Source: Acidobacteriota bacterium
GTDB taxonomy: Bacteria; Acidobacteriota; UBA6911
Direction of reading: 5' to 3'
Assembly (NCBI GenBank): GCA_012719355.1
Contig: JAAYAM010000034.1
Coordinates: 1-56,552, forward strand
DNA length: 56,552 nt
Shown: piece after piece, positions 26,704-35,243 of the stretch
Layout of the letters: the number at the start of each line of letters is the position of its first letter
How positions within the stretch are numbered: the stretch's first letter is position 1
Program-made: the position numbers and the translations under genes
The notes under the pieces: model-generated
Told to the model about the DNA's origin: nothing
Seen by the model: only the letters and a program-made list of their open reading frames with translations
Databases searched by the model: none

Positions 26704-27204
26704 ATGTGGAATTATTTCAGGGATATCGGTCTCGGGATTGTCACAGTCCTGACGTCGATGGGAGTAGCCTGGCGGCATCTGTTCACCCGTTCGGTCACGC
26801 TGCAGTATCCGACAGAGAAGTGGACCATGCCTGAGCGGTCCCGCATGCGGTTGTTCAACAAGATCGAGGACTGCATCGGCTGCGGCCAGTGCGCCAGGGC
26901 ATGTCCTACCGACTGCATCACGATCCAGACCGAGAAGCGAGGGAAAGACGAGCCGGAGGTATTCGCGTCCGACGGCACCCAGATCAAGCTGCGCACGTAT
27001 GTTTTCGACATCGATATGGCTCTGTGCTGCTACTGCTCTCTGTGTACCTTCCCCTGTCCGACCCACTGCCTGGTTATGACGCCCGAGTATGAGTATTCAG
27101 TCTACGACAAACTGGATCATATCTACCGCTTTGCCAAGGAGAAGCCGTTGAGCGGCAAAGCGCAAAAGCCGCATTCCGAAAAAACAGAAAGCCATGGACA
27201 ATAA
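26704..27204 (+). CDS. nuoI: NADH-quinone oxidoreductase subunit I
   Basis: A 166-residue peripheral-arm protein with two 4Fe-4S clusters (N6a and N6b). The motifs are CIGCGQCARACPTDCI and CCYCSLCTFPCPTHCL, eight cysteines in all. An N-terminal amphipathic stretch lies against the membrane. The ATG at 26704 sits behind AAGAGGAAT; the longer open frame starting in nuoH is rejected. The end overlaps the start of nuoJ. Confidence 0.94.
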   Translation: MWNYFRDIGLGIVTVLTSMGVAWRHLFTRSVTLQYPTEKWTMPERSRMRLFNKIEDCIGCGQCARACPTDCITIQTEKRGKDEPEVFASDGTQIKLRTYVFDIDMALCCYCSLCTFPCPTHCLVMTPEYEYSVYDKLDHIYRFAKEKPLSGKAQKPHSEKTESHGQ

Positions 27205-27700
27205 TCTGCTCGCACAAATCGTCTTTTATTCATTTGCCGTTCTCACGGTCGGCTCTGCTGCCGTGGTGGTTTTTTCAAAGAGCCTGATCCGGTCGGCTTT
27301 TGCTCTTCTGTTCACTTTTTTCGGCGTGGCCGCCCTGTACGCATTCCTGGGCGCGGATTTTCTGGCTGCGGCCCAGATGGTCATCTACGTCGGCGGCATC
27401 CTCGTGCTTCTTCTCTTCGGCGTGATGCTCACTCACAAACTCTATGATCTGAATCTCAGATCGGAGACCTTCCAGTTCGTGCCGGCGCTGGTTGTCGCGG
27501 CGGCGGTCTTCGCAGTGATCGTCACGTTCATGCTTAGAACCAGCTGGCATACAGGACCGCCGGCTTCGGACGCTCCCACGACGGCGGCAATCGGAGAGCT
27601 TCTGATGACCGACTACATTCTTCCGTTCGAGGCAGCCTCGATTTTGCTTCTCGTTGCCATGATCGGTGCGGCGATGATCGTCAGGAGAAGATCAGAATGA
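27194..27700 (+). CDS. nuoJ: NADH-quinone oxidoreductase subunit J
   Basis: A 168-residue membrane subunit with five helices. The conserved third-helix region FLGADFLAAAQMVIYVGGIL contains the pi-bulge Tyr-Val-Gly and is typical of NuoJ. The C-terminal FEAASILLLVAMIGA is also family-like. The start overlaps nuoI by 11 bases and the stop overlaps nuoK in ATGA. Confidence 0.92.
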   Translation: MDNNLLAQIVFYSFAVLTVGSAAVVVFSKSLIRSAFALLFTFFGVAALYAFLGADFLAAAQMVIYVGGILVLLLFGVMLTHKLYDLNLRSETFQFVPALVVAAAVFAVIVTFMLRTSWHTGPPASDAPTTAAIGELLMTDYILPFEAASILLLVAMIGAAMIVRRRSE

Positions 27701-28002
27701 TTGGACTCGGCCATTTCCTGGTTATAAGTGCTGCGTTGTTTTCACTCGGCATAATGTGCGTTCTTACCCGAAAGAACGCGGTCAACGTGCTCATGGGGGT
27801 GGAGCTTATCCTGAATTCCGCCAACATCAACCTGGTCGCGTTCTCAAAGTTTTCGGCCGGGAACATGAGCGGACAGATATTTGCCATCTTCATCATTGTG
27901 ATTGCAGCCGCAGAGGCGGCTGTCGCTCTCGCGATAGTCCTGTCGATGTACCGGATAATCAAATCGGTTGATCTGGATCGAGCAGATACTCTGAAAGGGT
28001 GA
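27697..28002 (+). CDS. nuoK: NADH-quinone oxidoreductase subunit K
   Basis: A 101-residue three-helix subunit, close to the family norm. Helix 2 has LMGVELILNSANINLVAF with the key Glu, and helix 3 has AAAEAAVALAIVLSMYR with the second Glu; both lie on the proton path. It starts within the nuoJ stop. The next gene is nuoN, three bases on, not nuoL as in most operons. Confidence 0.94.
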   Translation: MIGLGHFLVISAALFSLGIMCVLTRKNAVNVLMGVELILNSANINLVAFSKFSAGNMSGQIFAIFIIVIAAAEAAVALAIVLSMYRIIKSVDLDRADTLKG

Positions 28003-28005
28003 TCA

Positions 28006-29493
28006 ATGAATCCTCAGTTGCTTTTGGACCTTCAGAAGTTCTATCCGGAACTTGCCCTGACTGCAGCTTTTCTCTGCGTAATTGTCGCCGACATCGCGTT
28101 CCCCCGGATCAGGAAGAGGCTCACGTTCGCTATTGCAGCGCTCGGGCTGGCTGTCGCGTTTTTCCTCTCGCTTCCTCTCATCGGCGAGCCGGCGGGCACG
28201 ATATTTTCCGGAAGCCTCGCGCTCGACGAGATGGCTGTCTTCTTCAAGTGTTTCCTCATCGCCACCTCGCTACTGGTGCTGCTGGCTGCGCCCGGATCGA
28301 AGGAACTCTCGCAGCGCCATATGGGCGAGTTCTACATGCTTCTGCTCGGAGTCACTCTTTCGATGCTGCTGCTTGCGTCGAGCGTCGACATGCTGATGCT
28401 CTATCTTTCGCTGGAAATGGTTTCAATTGGAAGCTATGTGATGGTGGGGTACCTGAAAAACGACCGCCAGTCCAACGAAGCCTCGCTCAAATACCTTCTG
28501 TTCGGCACCGTGGCGACCGGCGCGATGCTCTACGGGATTACGATTCTCTACGGACTGACCGGCACCACCAAGATCGCCCTGCTGCGGGAAGCGCTAGCCA
28601 CAAACATCGCGACCGGAGAGAACGCGGCGATGCTGCTGATTGCAACCGCCCTGATCGTTGCAGGCTTCGGTTTCAAGACGGCTGCCGTACCGTTTCATTT
28701 CTGGTGCCCGGACGTTTACACCGGCGCGCCGACCCCTGTGACGGCGTTTCTGAGCGTCGCGCCCAAGGCTGCGGGATTCGCTATTCTGATACGGTTCTTC
28801 TTTACCGGCTTCGCCGAATCGGGCTCTCCGGGGAGCTGGACTGCGTTCAGTTTCATCGACTGGCGGCTGCTGATTATCGTGATATCGGTGGTCACGATGA
28901 CTTTCGGCAACATCGCCGCGCTTCGCCAGAACAATATCAAACGGCTGCTGGCGTACTCGTCGATCGCACATGCAGGATACATTTTAATGGGGACGGTCGT
29001 CCTCAATTCTCAGGGACTGCAGTCGGTGCTGATCTACCTGATTACGTATCTGTTCATGAATCTCGGAGCCTTCCTGATCGTCATCGAGATCTTCAACCGG
29101 ACCGGCAGCTTCGACATCGACGATTATCGCGGCCTGTCGCGCCGCTCACCTTTTCTGACCATCGCGATGACCATATTCATGCTGTCGCTGATGGGAATCC
29201 CTCCGTTTGCGGGCTTTTTCGGCAAACTGTACGTCTTCGGCGCGGCGGTGAATAATGACCTCGCGTGGTTTGCGGTGGTGGGTGCGTTGAACAGCGTCAT
29301 CTCGGTTTACTACTATGCGCGGGTTATCAGGGCCATGATTATCGAGCCCGGCCGGGAGACCTCGTTGATTCCACTGCCGTGGACCAGCCACGTGATGGTC
29401 TGGATCATGCTTCTTCCGACGGTAGGACTGATGCTGTTCTGGAACGACATACAGCAGCTGACGATGAGTTCGCTGAGATTGTTCCTGGGTTAA
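28006..29493 (+). CDS. nuoN: NADH-quinone oxidoreductase subunit N (antiporter-like)
   Basis: A 495-residue, 14-helix antiporter-like subunit. The pumping residues can be placed: Glu in LSLEMVSIGSYV, Lys in GFGFKTAAVPFHFWCPDVY, and Lys with His in NNIKRLLAYSSIAHAGY; FAGFFGKLYVF near helix 12 supplies a further Lys. The YTGAPTPVTAFLS segment and the start after nuoK favour NuoN over NuoM or NuoL. It ends seven bases before the convergent metallopeptidase. NuoL and NuoM are absent here, and complex I normally needs them. Confidence 0.92.
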   Translation: MNPQLLLDLQKFYPELALTAAFLCVIVADIAFPRIRKRLTFAIAALGLAVAFFLSLPLIGEPAGTIFSGSLALDEMAVFFKCFLIATSLLVLLAAPGSKELSQRHMGEFYMLLLGVTLSMLLLASSVDMLMLYLSLEMVSIGSYVMVGYLKNDRQSNEASLKYLLFGTVATGAMLYGITILYGLTGTTKIALLREALATNIATGENAAMLLIATALIVAGFGFKTAAVPFHFWCPDVYTGAPTPVTAFLSVAPKAAGFAILIRFFFTGFAESGSPGSWTAFSFIDWRLLIIVISVVTMTFGNIAALRQNNIKRLLAYSSIAHAGYILMGTVVLNSQGLQSVLIYLITYLFMNLGAFLIVIEIFNRTGSFDIDDYRGLSRRSPFLTIAMTIFMLSLMGIPPFAGFFGKLYVFGAAVNNDLAWFAVVGALNSVISVYYYARVIRAMIIEPGRETSLIPLPWTSHVMVWIMLLPTVGLMLFWNDIQQLTMSSLRLFLG

Positions 29494-29499
29494 TGCCAG

Positions 29500-30546
29500 C
29501 TAATCGATGTAGCGCCCGGTGTGCAGGTAGTTCATGACTACGGTGGTACCCAGTGCGGCAAGCGACGCCATGCTGGATATCTCCTGATCGGGCGGCATGT
29601 ACAGGTCCAGATCGCGGCAGCGCAGGTAAAACCTCCTGATGACGGGCGCAACCACCTTTTCGCGTGCTCCGGTCCACTGCGAGATGGTCTTGATCAGGAA
29701 ACGCCGGTTTCTGCGGATAAGCTCTTTGGCCGGGACCATCCTTCTTCTGTTTCCGTTGACCGCTGTGGAGAAGATGTTCCCGAGATCCTCATCATAAATG
29801 CCCAGCGCCTGGTCCTTGAAGTTGTCGAGTGTCTCGCCGTAGTACTCGATCAGGGTGTAAGTCTTGGAGTGATAGGGGGAGTCGAGCGGACCGCCGGTCA
29901 CGGTAGGCTTCCGGTTCCGGAGCTTCTTCATCACACGATCCACATATTCGAGCTTTTTGATTGACGGCCACTTCCGGTATACGGTGCGCCAGTTGGATCT
30001 GGGCGTCAGCCAGACTGCGAAAGTCTCCGCGAAATCCTCGTCCGGATGGGCCTGAGCGTAGTACTTCGGTTCTCCCAGGCTCTTGACGTAAGTGCGGCTG
30101 AACGGATTAAACTTAAACTTGAAGTTTGTCGGGTAAGTAGCGTAAAAATCGCCAAAAACCTCCCGCCATTCGTCCTGCTCATAGAGCTCGTAGGCATAGT
30201 TGATGGCATGCCCCGCCTCGTGTCGCAGCAGCACCATCAGGTCGTGACGGTCGTAGGTGGCGTAGCCCATTTCCTTCTCGATGCGCACCAGGCGGTTGTC
30301 GGCAAGGTGGAACGGGATCCCTATGATCGGAACCTTGTCGGGGCAGCCCCATTCGTCACCGGCGCAGGTGAAATAATACGGGGGGCGGAATGAGAGTCGC
30401 TTTGATTCCAGTTCAGTGTAAAGCTTATGGATACAACGGCATAGCAGTGTCTGCTCGAAGTTGAGCCTGAGATCGCAGATCCGCGTGTTCAGAAGCGCGT
30501 ACCTTTCGGTTTCCCAATTCAGCTCAAATCGCGTCGCGGTCGCCAT
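29500..30546 (-). CDS. Putative zinc metallopeptidase (HEAGH gluzincin-like)
   Basis: A protein of about 348 residues without signal peptide or membrane helices. The zinc motif HEAGH lies in VLLRHEAGHAINYAYELY, and a downstream Glu in DEDFAETFAVWL fits the third ligand of gluzincin-like enzymes. The YYAQAHPDEDFAETF region is typical of the bacterial family called putative zinc-binding metallopeptidase. Start is ATG 30546; a promoter-like TTCACC-N17-TATAAT at 30600-30628 supports it over the frame from 30597. The substrate is unknown. Confidence 0.78.
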   Translation of the reverse strand: MATATRFELNWETERYALLNTRICDLRLNFEQTLLCRCIHKLYTELESKRLSFRPPYYFTCAGDEWGCPDKVPIIGIPFHLADNRLVRIEKEMGYATYDRHDLMVLLRHEAGHAINYAYELYEQDEWREVFGDFYATYPTNFKFKFNPFSRTYVKSLGEPKYYAQAHPDEDFAETFAVWLTPRSNWRTVYRKWPSIKKLEYVDRVMKKLRNRKPTVTGGPLDSPYHSKTYTLIEYYGETLDNFKDQALGIYDEDLGNIFSTAVNGNRRRMVPAKELIRRNRRFLIKTISQWTGAREKVVAPVIRRFYLRCRDLDLYMPPDQEISSMASLAALGTTVVMNYLHTGRYID

Positions 30547-30599
30547 TGTCTGATGTCCGGGCGGTGAAGACGACTGGACCTTCCACCTCGGGTGCAATG

Positions 30600-30628
30600 A
30601 TTATAGTAGATGGCACGGGGATGGTGAA
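30600..30628 (-). promoter_or_regulatory. Sigma70-like promoter of the metallopeptidase gene
   Basis: On the minus strand, TTCACC, 17-base spacer, TATAAT. Transcription would begin near 30593, about 47 bases before the ATG at 30546. Confidence 0.55.
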
Positions 30629-30684
30629 GAGATCCGGACAGATATTTCGATTACTGCAACCGGGTGAAAACAGGAGACATACCG

Positions 30685-31017
30685 TTATTTCCCCTGTTCC
30701 TCAGTGGAAATCTTTATTTCGGTTGCGGCTCCGTCGATCGCCACCCCGTTTCTGCTGGATTTCTTCAACTCCTTCTTGATCTGAATGATGGAAAAAGCTT
30801 TCAATTCCTTGAATTCCGCCGGTTTGCCATTTACCGTGATTTTCGCCGATGCGGCGTCGAGCAGGAACTTGGTCTTGCCCGGTATCTCGGAAACAAGGAT
30901 CAGTTTTTCCGAATCAGAGACCGAAAGAAGGCGGTACATGCCTGTCTCGACTGCGAAGGAAAGCGCAGAGAAAAGCAGCAGAGCCGTCAACGTCCACACC
31001 GGTCCATTTTTCTTCAT
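30685..31017 (-). CDS. Small exported protein of unknown function
   Basis: A 110-residue protein that I do not recognise. It begins with Lys-rich MKKNGPVWTL and a hydrophobic stretch ending ALSFAVE, consistent with a signal peptide. The mature part is short and beta-like, with SEKLILVSEIPGKTKFLLD and KITVNGKPAEFKELKAF, and ends in a charged tail. A perfect TATAAT lies upstream on this strand at 31101-31106, without a clear -35. It precedes the metallopeptidase gene on the same strand and might be functionally linked to it, but nothing proves that. Confidence 0.55.
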   Translation of the reverse strand: MKKNGPVWTLTALLLFSALSFAVETGMYRLLSVSDSEKLILVSEIPGKTKFLLDAASAKITVNGKPAEFKELKAFSIIQIKKELKKSSRNGVAIDGAATEIKISTEEQGK

Positions 31018-31100
31018 CAGGGCACGCATTCTCCAGAATAGTTTTGAGTGATCCGGCCTTTGGAAGGTTCACCCTTCCTGTAATCTCGACCTTCGCCGTT

Positions 31101-31106
31101 ATTATA
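31101..31106 (-). promoter_or_regulatory. Possible -10 box for the small exported protein gene
   Basis: TATAAT on the minus strand, about 80 bases before the start at 31017. No clear -35 hexamer accompanies it. Confidence 0.35.
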
Positions 31107-31207
31107 CGCCCTGAGGCGGAGGAAGTTCATCCGGAGTGCGGATGCAAAAGCTGACGCTTTACAGGGCATTCAAAGCGTGGTAACCATACCCGACTGGAGA
31201 GTATCAG

Positions 31208-32404
31208 GTGACACGGCTGCTGACGTGGGCTTTTGTTTTGTTGGCTTTGACGGCTGTAGGGACGGCTGCCCCGGCAAAGGTGATCGTCTATCGTCTCGAG
31301 GGACCGTCGGGAAGCGATTCGCTCGAATGGCTTGGTGAGGGGATAGCGGAATCGATCTCGAAGCAGGTGAACGAGGACATCGGAACTGTCAACAGGGAAG
31401 AGCGCCTTAGACTTGTCGAAAGCCTTGATCTTCCTCCGGGCGCAAAGCTGAGCCATGGGAGCATGATCAAGGTTGCGCGGCGTGCGCCTGCAGACCTGCT
31501 GATTGTCGGAAGCTATCAAGGGTCGGAGAAGAACCTGCGAATTGCGATCAGGATTCTCGACCTGAAGACACTGAAGTTCAGCGGAGAAATCGTCGCTAAC
31601 GGGCCCTTGTCGGCGCTGCCGCAGATGGAGAACGAGTTGGCTTGGCTGGTCCTGAGCTACACCGGGCAGGGGAAGAATGTGTCGAGACAGCGTTTCCAGG
31701 AACGGAGGCGCAAAGTGGCCAATCAGGCATACCGGTATTACATCGAAAGCTTCGGAGCCGCCAGTGAAGCCGAACAGCAGCGCCTGCTGCTGAAGGCCGT
31801 TCAGGGAAGTCAGGTTTTCCCGGAAGCGCATCTCCTGCTCGGACGCAGCTACTTCCAGCGGGGGGATTGCGGCAATTCGATTCGTCACCTGCTGCCGGTC
31901 CGGGGAGAGAAGAAGATGCTCGTCGAGGCCGGGTTCATGCTTGGAACCTGTTCGGTACAGCAGGATAAGCATCTCGAGGCCATACAGTATTTCTGGCCGC
32001 TACTGCAGTCGGCACGCAGTTATTCGGTTCTCAACAATTTAGGGGTGGCGTATCTGCGCAAAGGGGACACTGCGCTCGCATCCAACACACTGGAGGAAGC
32101 CGCAGGGCTCGCGCCTGAAAACGCGACCGTGCGCCTCAATGCTGCGATCGTCCGGCACATCCAGGGAAACCGCGCGGCGGCCATGAACCTGGTGCAAGAG
32201 GCGGCGCAATCCCACCCGGAGAGTGGAATGCTGCAGTTCATGCTCGGTTTTCTGCTCAAAAGGGAAGGGAAGGCTGATTCGGCCGCAGCGGCCAGCGCCA
32301 AAGCTTCGAATCTCGGAGTGGATGTGGACACGCTTCTTCAGCAAGATCCAACCCGCTGGTCGCGACTGATTTTTGTCATGGAAGAATTCGGCGGCGAAAA
32401 TTAA
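31208..32404 (+). CDS. Exported TPR protein with TolB/CsgG-like N-terminal domain
   Basis: A 398-residue protein with a signal peptide (LLTWAFVLLALTAVGTAAPA). Residues 25-150 resemble the TolB/FlgO-type nucleotide-like domain: KVIVYRLEG, WLGEGIAESISKQV, then ADLLIVGSYQG and IRILDLKT. The C-terminal half holds tetratricopeptide repeats, such as SVLNNLGVAYLRKGDTALA and VRLNAAIVRHIQGNRAAAM. Start is read as GTG at 31208 behind GGAGAG. A TTTACA-N17-TAACCA sequence at 31158-31186 could be its promoter but is weak. It is probably a periplasmic scaffold; partner unknown. Confidence 0.75.
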   Translation: MTRLLTWAFVLLALTAVGTAAPAKVIVYRLEGPSGSDSLEWLGEGIAESISKQVNEDIGTVNREERLRLVESLDLPPGAKLSHGSMIKVARRAPADLLIVGSYQGSEKNLRIAIRILDLKTLKFSGEIVANGPLSALPQMENELAWLVLSYTGQGKNVSRQRFQERRRKVANQAYRYYIESFGAASEAEQQRLLLKAVQGSQVFPEAHLLLGRSYFQRGDCGNSIRHLLPVRGEKKMLVEAGFMLGTCSVQQDKHLEAIQYFWPLLQSARSYSVLNNLGVAYLRKGDTALASNTLEEAAGLAPENATVRLNAAIVRHIQGNRAAAMNLVQEAAQSHPESGMLQFMLGFLLKREGKADSAAAASAKASNLGVDVDTLLQQDPTRWSRLIFVMEEFGGEN

Positions 32405-32428
32405 GCAGGTCCGGAAGTCACCGGCTTC

Positions 32429-32457
32429 TTGACAGTTCCGATTCCCGACAGTAAGAT
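32429..32457 (+). promoter_or_regulatory. Strong sigma70 promoter of tRNA-Leu
   Basis: Perfect TTGACA, 17-base spacer, TAAGAT, ending 14 bases before the tRNA. The downstream radical SAM gene may be read from the same promoter, since no terminator lies between. Confidence 0.75.
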
Positions 32458-32471
32458 ACCTGTTCTTGATT

Positions 32472-32558
32472 GCCGAAGTGGCGGAACTGGCAGACGCGCT
32501 AGGTTCAGGGTCTAGTGATCTTAAGGTCGTGGGGGTTCGAGTCCCCCCTTCGGCACCA
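32472..32558 (+). tRNA. tRNA-Leu(CAG)
   Basis: An 87-base class II tRNA with encoded CCA. The acceptor stem pairs GCCGAAG with CTTCGGC. The anticodon arm is CTAGG, loop TTCAGGG, TCTAG, giving anticodon CAG for CTG codons. A long variable arm (TGATCTTAAGGTCG) and the T arm GGGGG-TTCGAGT-CCCCC follow. A consensus-like sigma70 promoter lies 15 bases upstream at 32429-32457. It stands alone, immediately before the radical SAM gene. Confidence 0.97.
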
Positions 32559-32691
32559 CCCGCCTCAGCCTTCTTCCTATTTTTTATCCCAAACGTTTTC
32601 AGATCGTGATATATTCGCCTGCCAAGAAACTAGTAGAGAGCGGTTGGTTCTTTGTGACAGGCAGTGGTGTTGGTCGAGGAGAAAAGGTTCT

Positions 32692-34593
32692 ATGCATAAG
32701 CCGGTGAAATACGTTGAGAAAATCCTCACTATCGCGGCAGGAGCAGCATTTGAGACGGTGGATTTCTTTACCAGATCGGAGAAACCTTCGTTCACTCCCA
32801 AATGGTCAGATAAACCTCTGCTGAAATCCAGTCAGAAATCCAAACCCCCACTGGGCTGGCCGAGGGAGACGGACTCGCTCTGCCCGAAGTGCATCATTGA
32901 AGCACGCAAGAAGATCCTGAACGGGGAAGAGGATTACAGGGTGCTCGTCGAAAAGAAGGTCGGCGAGATCAAGGCCGCGATTGTCGAGCGCGGCGGGCAG
33001 ATATGGATGGAAAAGGAGTGTCCGATTCACGGCAAATTCGAAGACATCCTTTCGCTCGACAGCAAATTCCAGGAACGGATCGAGAGCTTCTTCCCGGGGC
33101 GTGACATTGAGGCGCACAACGACACGGCGCTGCACAACCATGGCTCAAGCACGGTCAAATACGGCAGGGGAGCGGTTCTTACGGTGGACCTTACGAACCG
33201 CTGCAACATGATGTGCGATCCCTGCTTCACCGACGCGAACCAGGTCGGGTTTGTCTGTGAACTCGGCTGGGAGGAAATCAAGGCGATTCTGGACCGCGCC
33301 ATAGCAGTCAAGCCCCGGCGTCAGATGTCTGTCCAGTTTTCCGGCGGTGAACCGACGATCTCGCCGTATTTCATCGACGCGATAGCATATGCGCGTAAAG
33401 TCGGCTTCAACAGCGTTCAGGCTGCCACAAACGGCATCGAGTTCGCCAAGGACGCGAACCTGGCCAGACGCGCCTACGAGGCGGGACTCAGGTACGTCTA
33501 CCTGCAGTTTGACGGGATAGGGAATGAAGCCAACAGCCACCGGAAGATATCGAATCTGTTCGACGTGAAGCTCAGGGCGATCAACAACCTTCACAGCGCG
33601 GGAGTCGATATCGTTCTGGTCACGACCATTATAAACGGTATCAACAATGATCAGGTCGGCCCCATCATCCAGTTCGCGATGGACAATCCGAAAAAGATCG
33701 CGTTCGTCTCGTTTCAGCCCGTATCCTTCACGGGCCGTGATGAAGAGATCACCGACGAACGCCGGTTCCGCCAGCGCTACACGCTCTCGCATCTCGTTCG
33801 GGACGTCAGAAGCCAGTTGGGGGTTTCGGAACCGCTCAGAGACTGGTTTCCGATCTCGCTCATGAGTGTCTTCTCGGACTTCGGCGATCTGGTGCATGGA
33901 CCGCAGGCAAACTGGGGGCACCTGTGCTGCAGTTGCCACCCCGACTGCGGCGTCGGGACGGGATTCATGATAAACAAGGAGACCAAGGAAAAGGCCATGG
34001 TCCCGCAGTTCATCAACGTTCCCAGACTGGCCAGAGATACTGAGAGAGTCAATGACAAGGCACGCGGCAAGAAGTTCTCGAATTTCATGATGGCGCTCGC
34101 GCTGCTGCGCAACTACAACCCGTTCGGGGCCCCGCAGAGCCTGACGATGTCTGACATCCTCAAGAAGTTTGACAAGACCATGGGAGCGACAGGAAGGGAT
34201 TACGGCAAGGGGCTGGAGCGGAGAAATGACCCGTGGAACTTCCTGTTCGTAGCCGCCATGTGGTTCCAGGATCTGTTTACCTATGATTTCCGCCGTACCG
34301 AGATGTGCATCATCCCCTACGGCACCCAGGAGGGAGAGATTTCCTTCTGCGCCTACAACACGGGAGTCGGCTGGCGCAATGTCATCGAGAAGATGCACAT
34401 GAACTGCACGACCGCGGAATGGCATAAGAAGTACGGCAGGCATACGGTGTATGCCAATCGCAAACCCCTCGAACTCGACAGCTATGATCACAATCTTGTC
34501 GTGGATCCTGCCGCAGTGAATCGAAGGAGAACGCAGGGCTCCGCCGGTGAGGAGGCCGCCGCTCAGGGGCAGGAACTGGTGCAGATCAGGTAG
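32692..34593 (+). CDS. Radical SAM enzyme, Tes/MSS-like (candidate membrane-spanning lipid synthase)
   Basis: A 633-residue radical SAM protein. The cluster motif CNMMCDPC (171-178) is complete. An N-terminal Cys region, DSLCPKC (64, 67) and KECPIHGKF (110), and a later Cys-rich loop HLCCSCHPDCGVGTGF plus EMCIIPYG and SFCAYN indicate extra Fe-S clusters. This layout matches the archaeal tetraether synthase Tes and bacterial membrane-spanning lipid synthase homologues, which join fatty tails carbon to carbon; acidobacterial iso-diabolic acid is the likely product type. Start is ATG 32692 behind GAGGAGAAAAGG; the open frame running back into the tRNA is rejected. Other radical SAM families with N-terminal ribbons cannot be excluded. 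Confidence 0.72.
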   Translation: MHKPVKYVEKILTIAAGAAFETVDFFTRSEKPSFTPKWSDKPLLKSSQKSKPPLGWPRETDSLCPKCIIEARKKILNGEEDYRVLVEKKVGEIKAAIVERGGQIWMEKECPIHGKFEDILSLDSKFQERIESFFPGRDIEAHNDTALHNHGSSTVKYGRGAVLTVDLTNRCNMMCDPCFTDANQVGFVCELGWEEIKAILDRAIAVKPRRQMSVQFSGGEPTISPYFIDAIAYARKVGFNSVQAATNGIEFAKDANLARRAYEAGLRYVYLQFDGIGNEANSHRKISNLFDVKLRAINNLHSAGVDIVLVTTIINGINNDQVGPIIQFAMDNPKKIAFVSFQPVSFTGRDEEITDERRFRQRYTLSHLVRDVRSQLGVSEPLRDWFPISLMSVFSDFGDLVHGPQANWGHLCCSCHPDCGVGTGFMINKETKEKAMVPQFINVPRLARDTERVNDKARGKKFSNFMMALALLRNYNPFGAPQSLTMSDILKKFDKTMGATGRDYGKGLERRNDPWNFLFVAAMWFQDLFTYDFRRTEMCIIPYGTQEGEISFCAYNTGVGWRNVIEKMHMNCTTAEWHKKYGRHTVYANRKPLELDSYDHNLVVDPAAVNRRRTQGSAGEEAAAQGQELVQIR

Positions 34594-34603
34594 GAGCCAC
34601 GGA

Positions 34604-34631
34604 ATCCGGGCCGCTCATCAGCGGCCCGGAT
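34604..34631. terminator. Two-way terminator hairpin between the radical SAM gene and leuD
   Basis: A perfect 12-base GC-rich stem, ATCCGGGCCGCT / AGCGGCCCGGAT, with the loop CATC, in the 46-base gap between convergent genes. There is no T-run. Confidence 0.65.
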
Positions 34632-34639
34632 AGTCCGGG

Positions 34640-35227
34640 CTAGAGGGCGTTTTTCTCGTGTTCGGCTATCTTCGCAGAGAAAGAGAGCAGATATCCCAGG
34701 TCATCCAATCCCTGTAGGAGGCATTTCTTCGAGTACGGGTCTATCGGAAAGGGGACGCTCTCCCCGCCTGGGAGGAGCAGCGCCTGTGACTCGAGATCGA
34801 CTGTGACCTCGACTCCGGGGTCTTCCTTTACCATTTGAAACAGCTTTGCATGGACGGCTTTTTCCACCACTATGGGAAGAAGACCGTTCTTCAGGGAGTT
34901 GTTCCTGAAGATGTCGGCGAAAGTCGTGCTTATGAGTGCGCGGAATCCAAAATCGGTCAGCGCCCATGGCGCATGTTCTCTGGAACTGCCGCAGCCGAAG
35001 TTGTGCCCGGCCAACAAAATCGACGCTCCCGCCATCTCAGGCCTGTTGAGCGCGAAATCCGGTTTAGGGTTTCCCGATTCGTCAAAACGCCAGTCGCAGA
35101 AGAGGACCTTTCCGAGCCCGGTCTTCTCGGTAGTCTTGAGAAAGCGGGCAGGAATGATCTGATCGGTATCAACGTTTTCCTGCGGGAGCGGTATCATTCT
35201 GCTGCTGAATTTTCTGTAAGGTTCCAT
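34640..35227 (-). CDS. leuD: 3-isopropylmalate dehydratase small subunit
   Basis: A 195-residue swivel-domain subunit of isopropylmalate isomerase, step two of leucine synthesis. Marks are ENVDTDQIIPARFLK near the start and GHNFGCGSSREHAPWAL, which binds the substrate. The ATG at 35227 lies behind GAGGGA and 16 bases after leuC; the longer frame from 35269 overlaps leuC and is rejected. It ends beside a strong hairpin shared with the convergent radical SAM gene. Confidence 0.94.
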   Translation of the reverse strand: MEPYRKFSSRMIPLPQENVDTDQIIPARFLKTTEKTGLGKVLFCDWRFDESGNPKPDFALNRPEMAGASILLAGHNFGCGSSREHAPWALTDFGFRALISTTFADIFRNNSLKNGLLPIVVEKAVHAKLFQMVKEDPGVEVTVDLESQALLLPGGESVPFPIDPYSKKCLLQGLDDLGYLLSFSAKIAEHEKNAL

Positions 35228-35243
35228 TATCTGTTCCCTCGGA

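Noticed and set aside
27999-29255. A 418-codon frame on the plus strand overlapping nuoN
   Set aside because: It is nuoN in another frame, very rich in Arg and His; the nuoN frame has all membrane helices and pumping residues.
32515-32691. In-frame extension of the radical SAM gene back into tRNA-Leu
   Set aside because: It would start inside the tRNA gene and lacks a ribosome site, whereas ATG 32692 has GAGGAGAAAAGG before it.
33145-34491. A 448-codon open frame on the minus strand opposite the radical SAM gene
   Set aside because: No family motif, fully antisense to a gene with intact cluster motifs.
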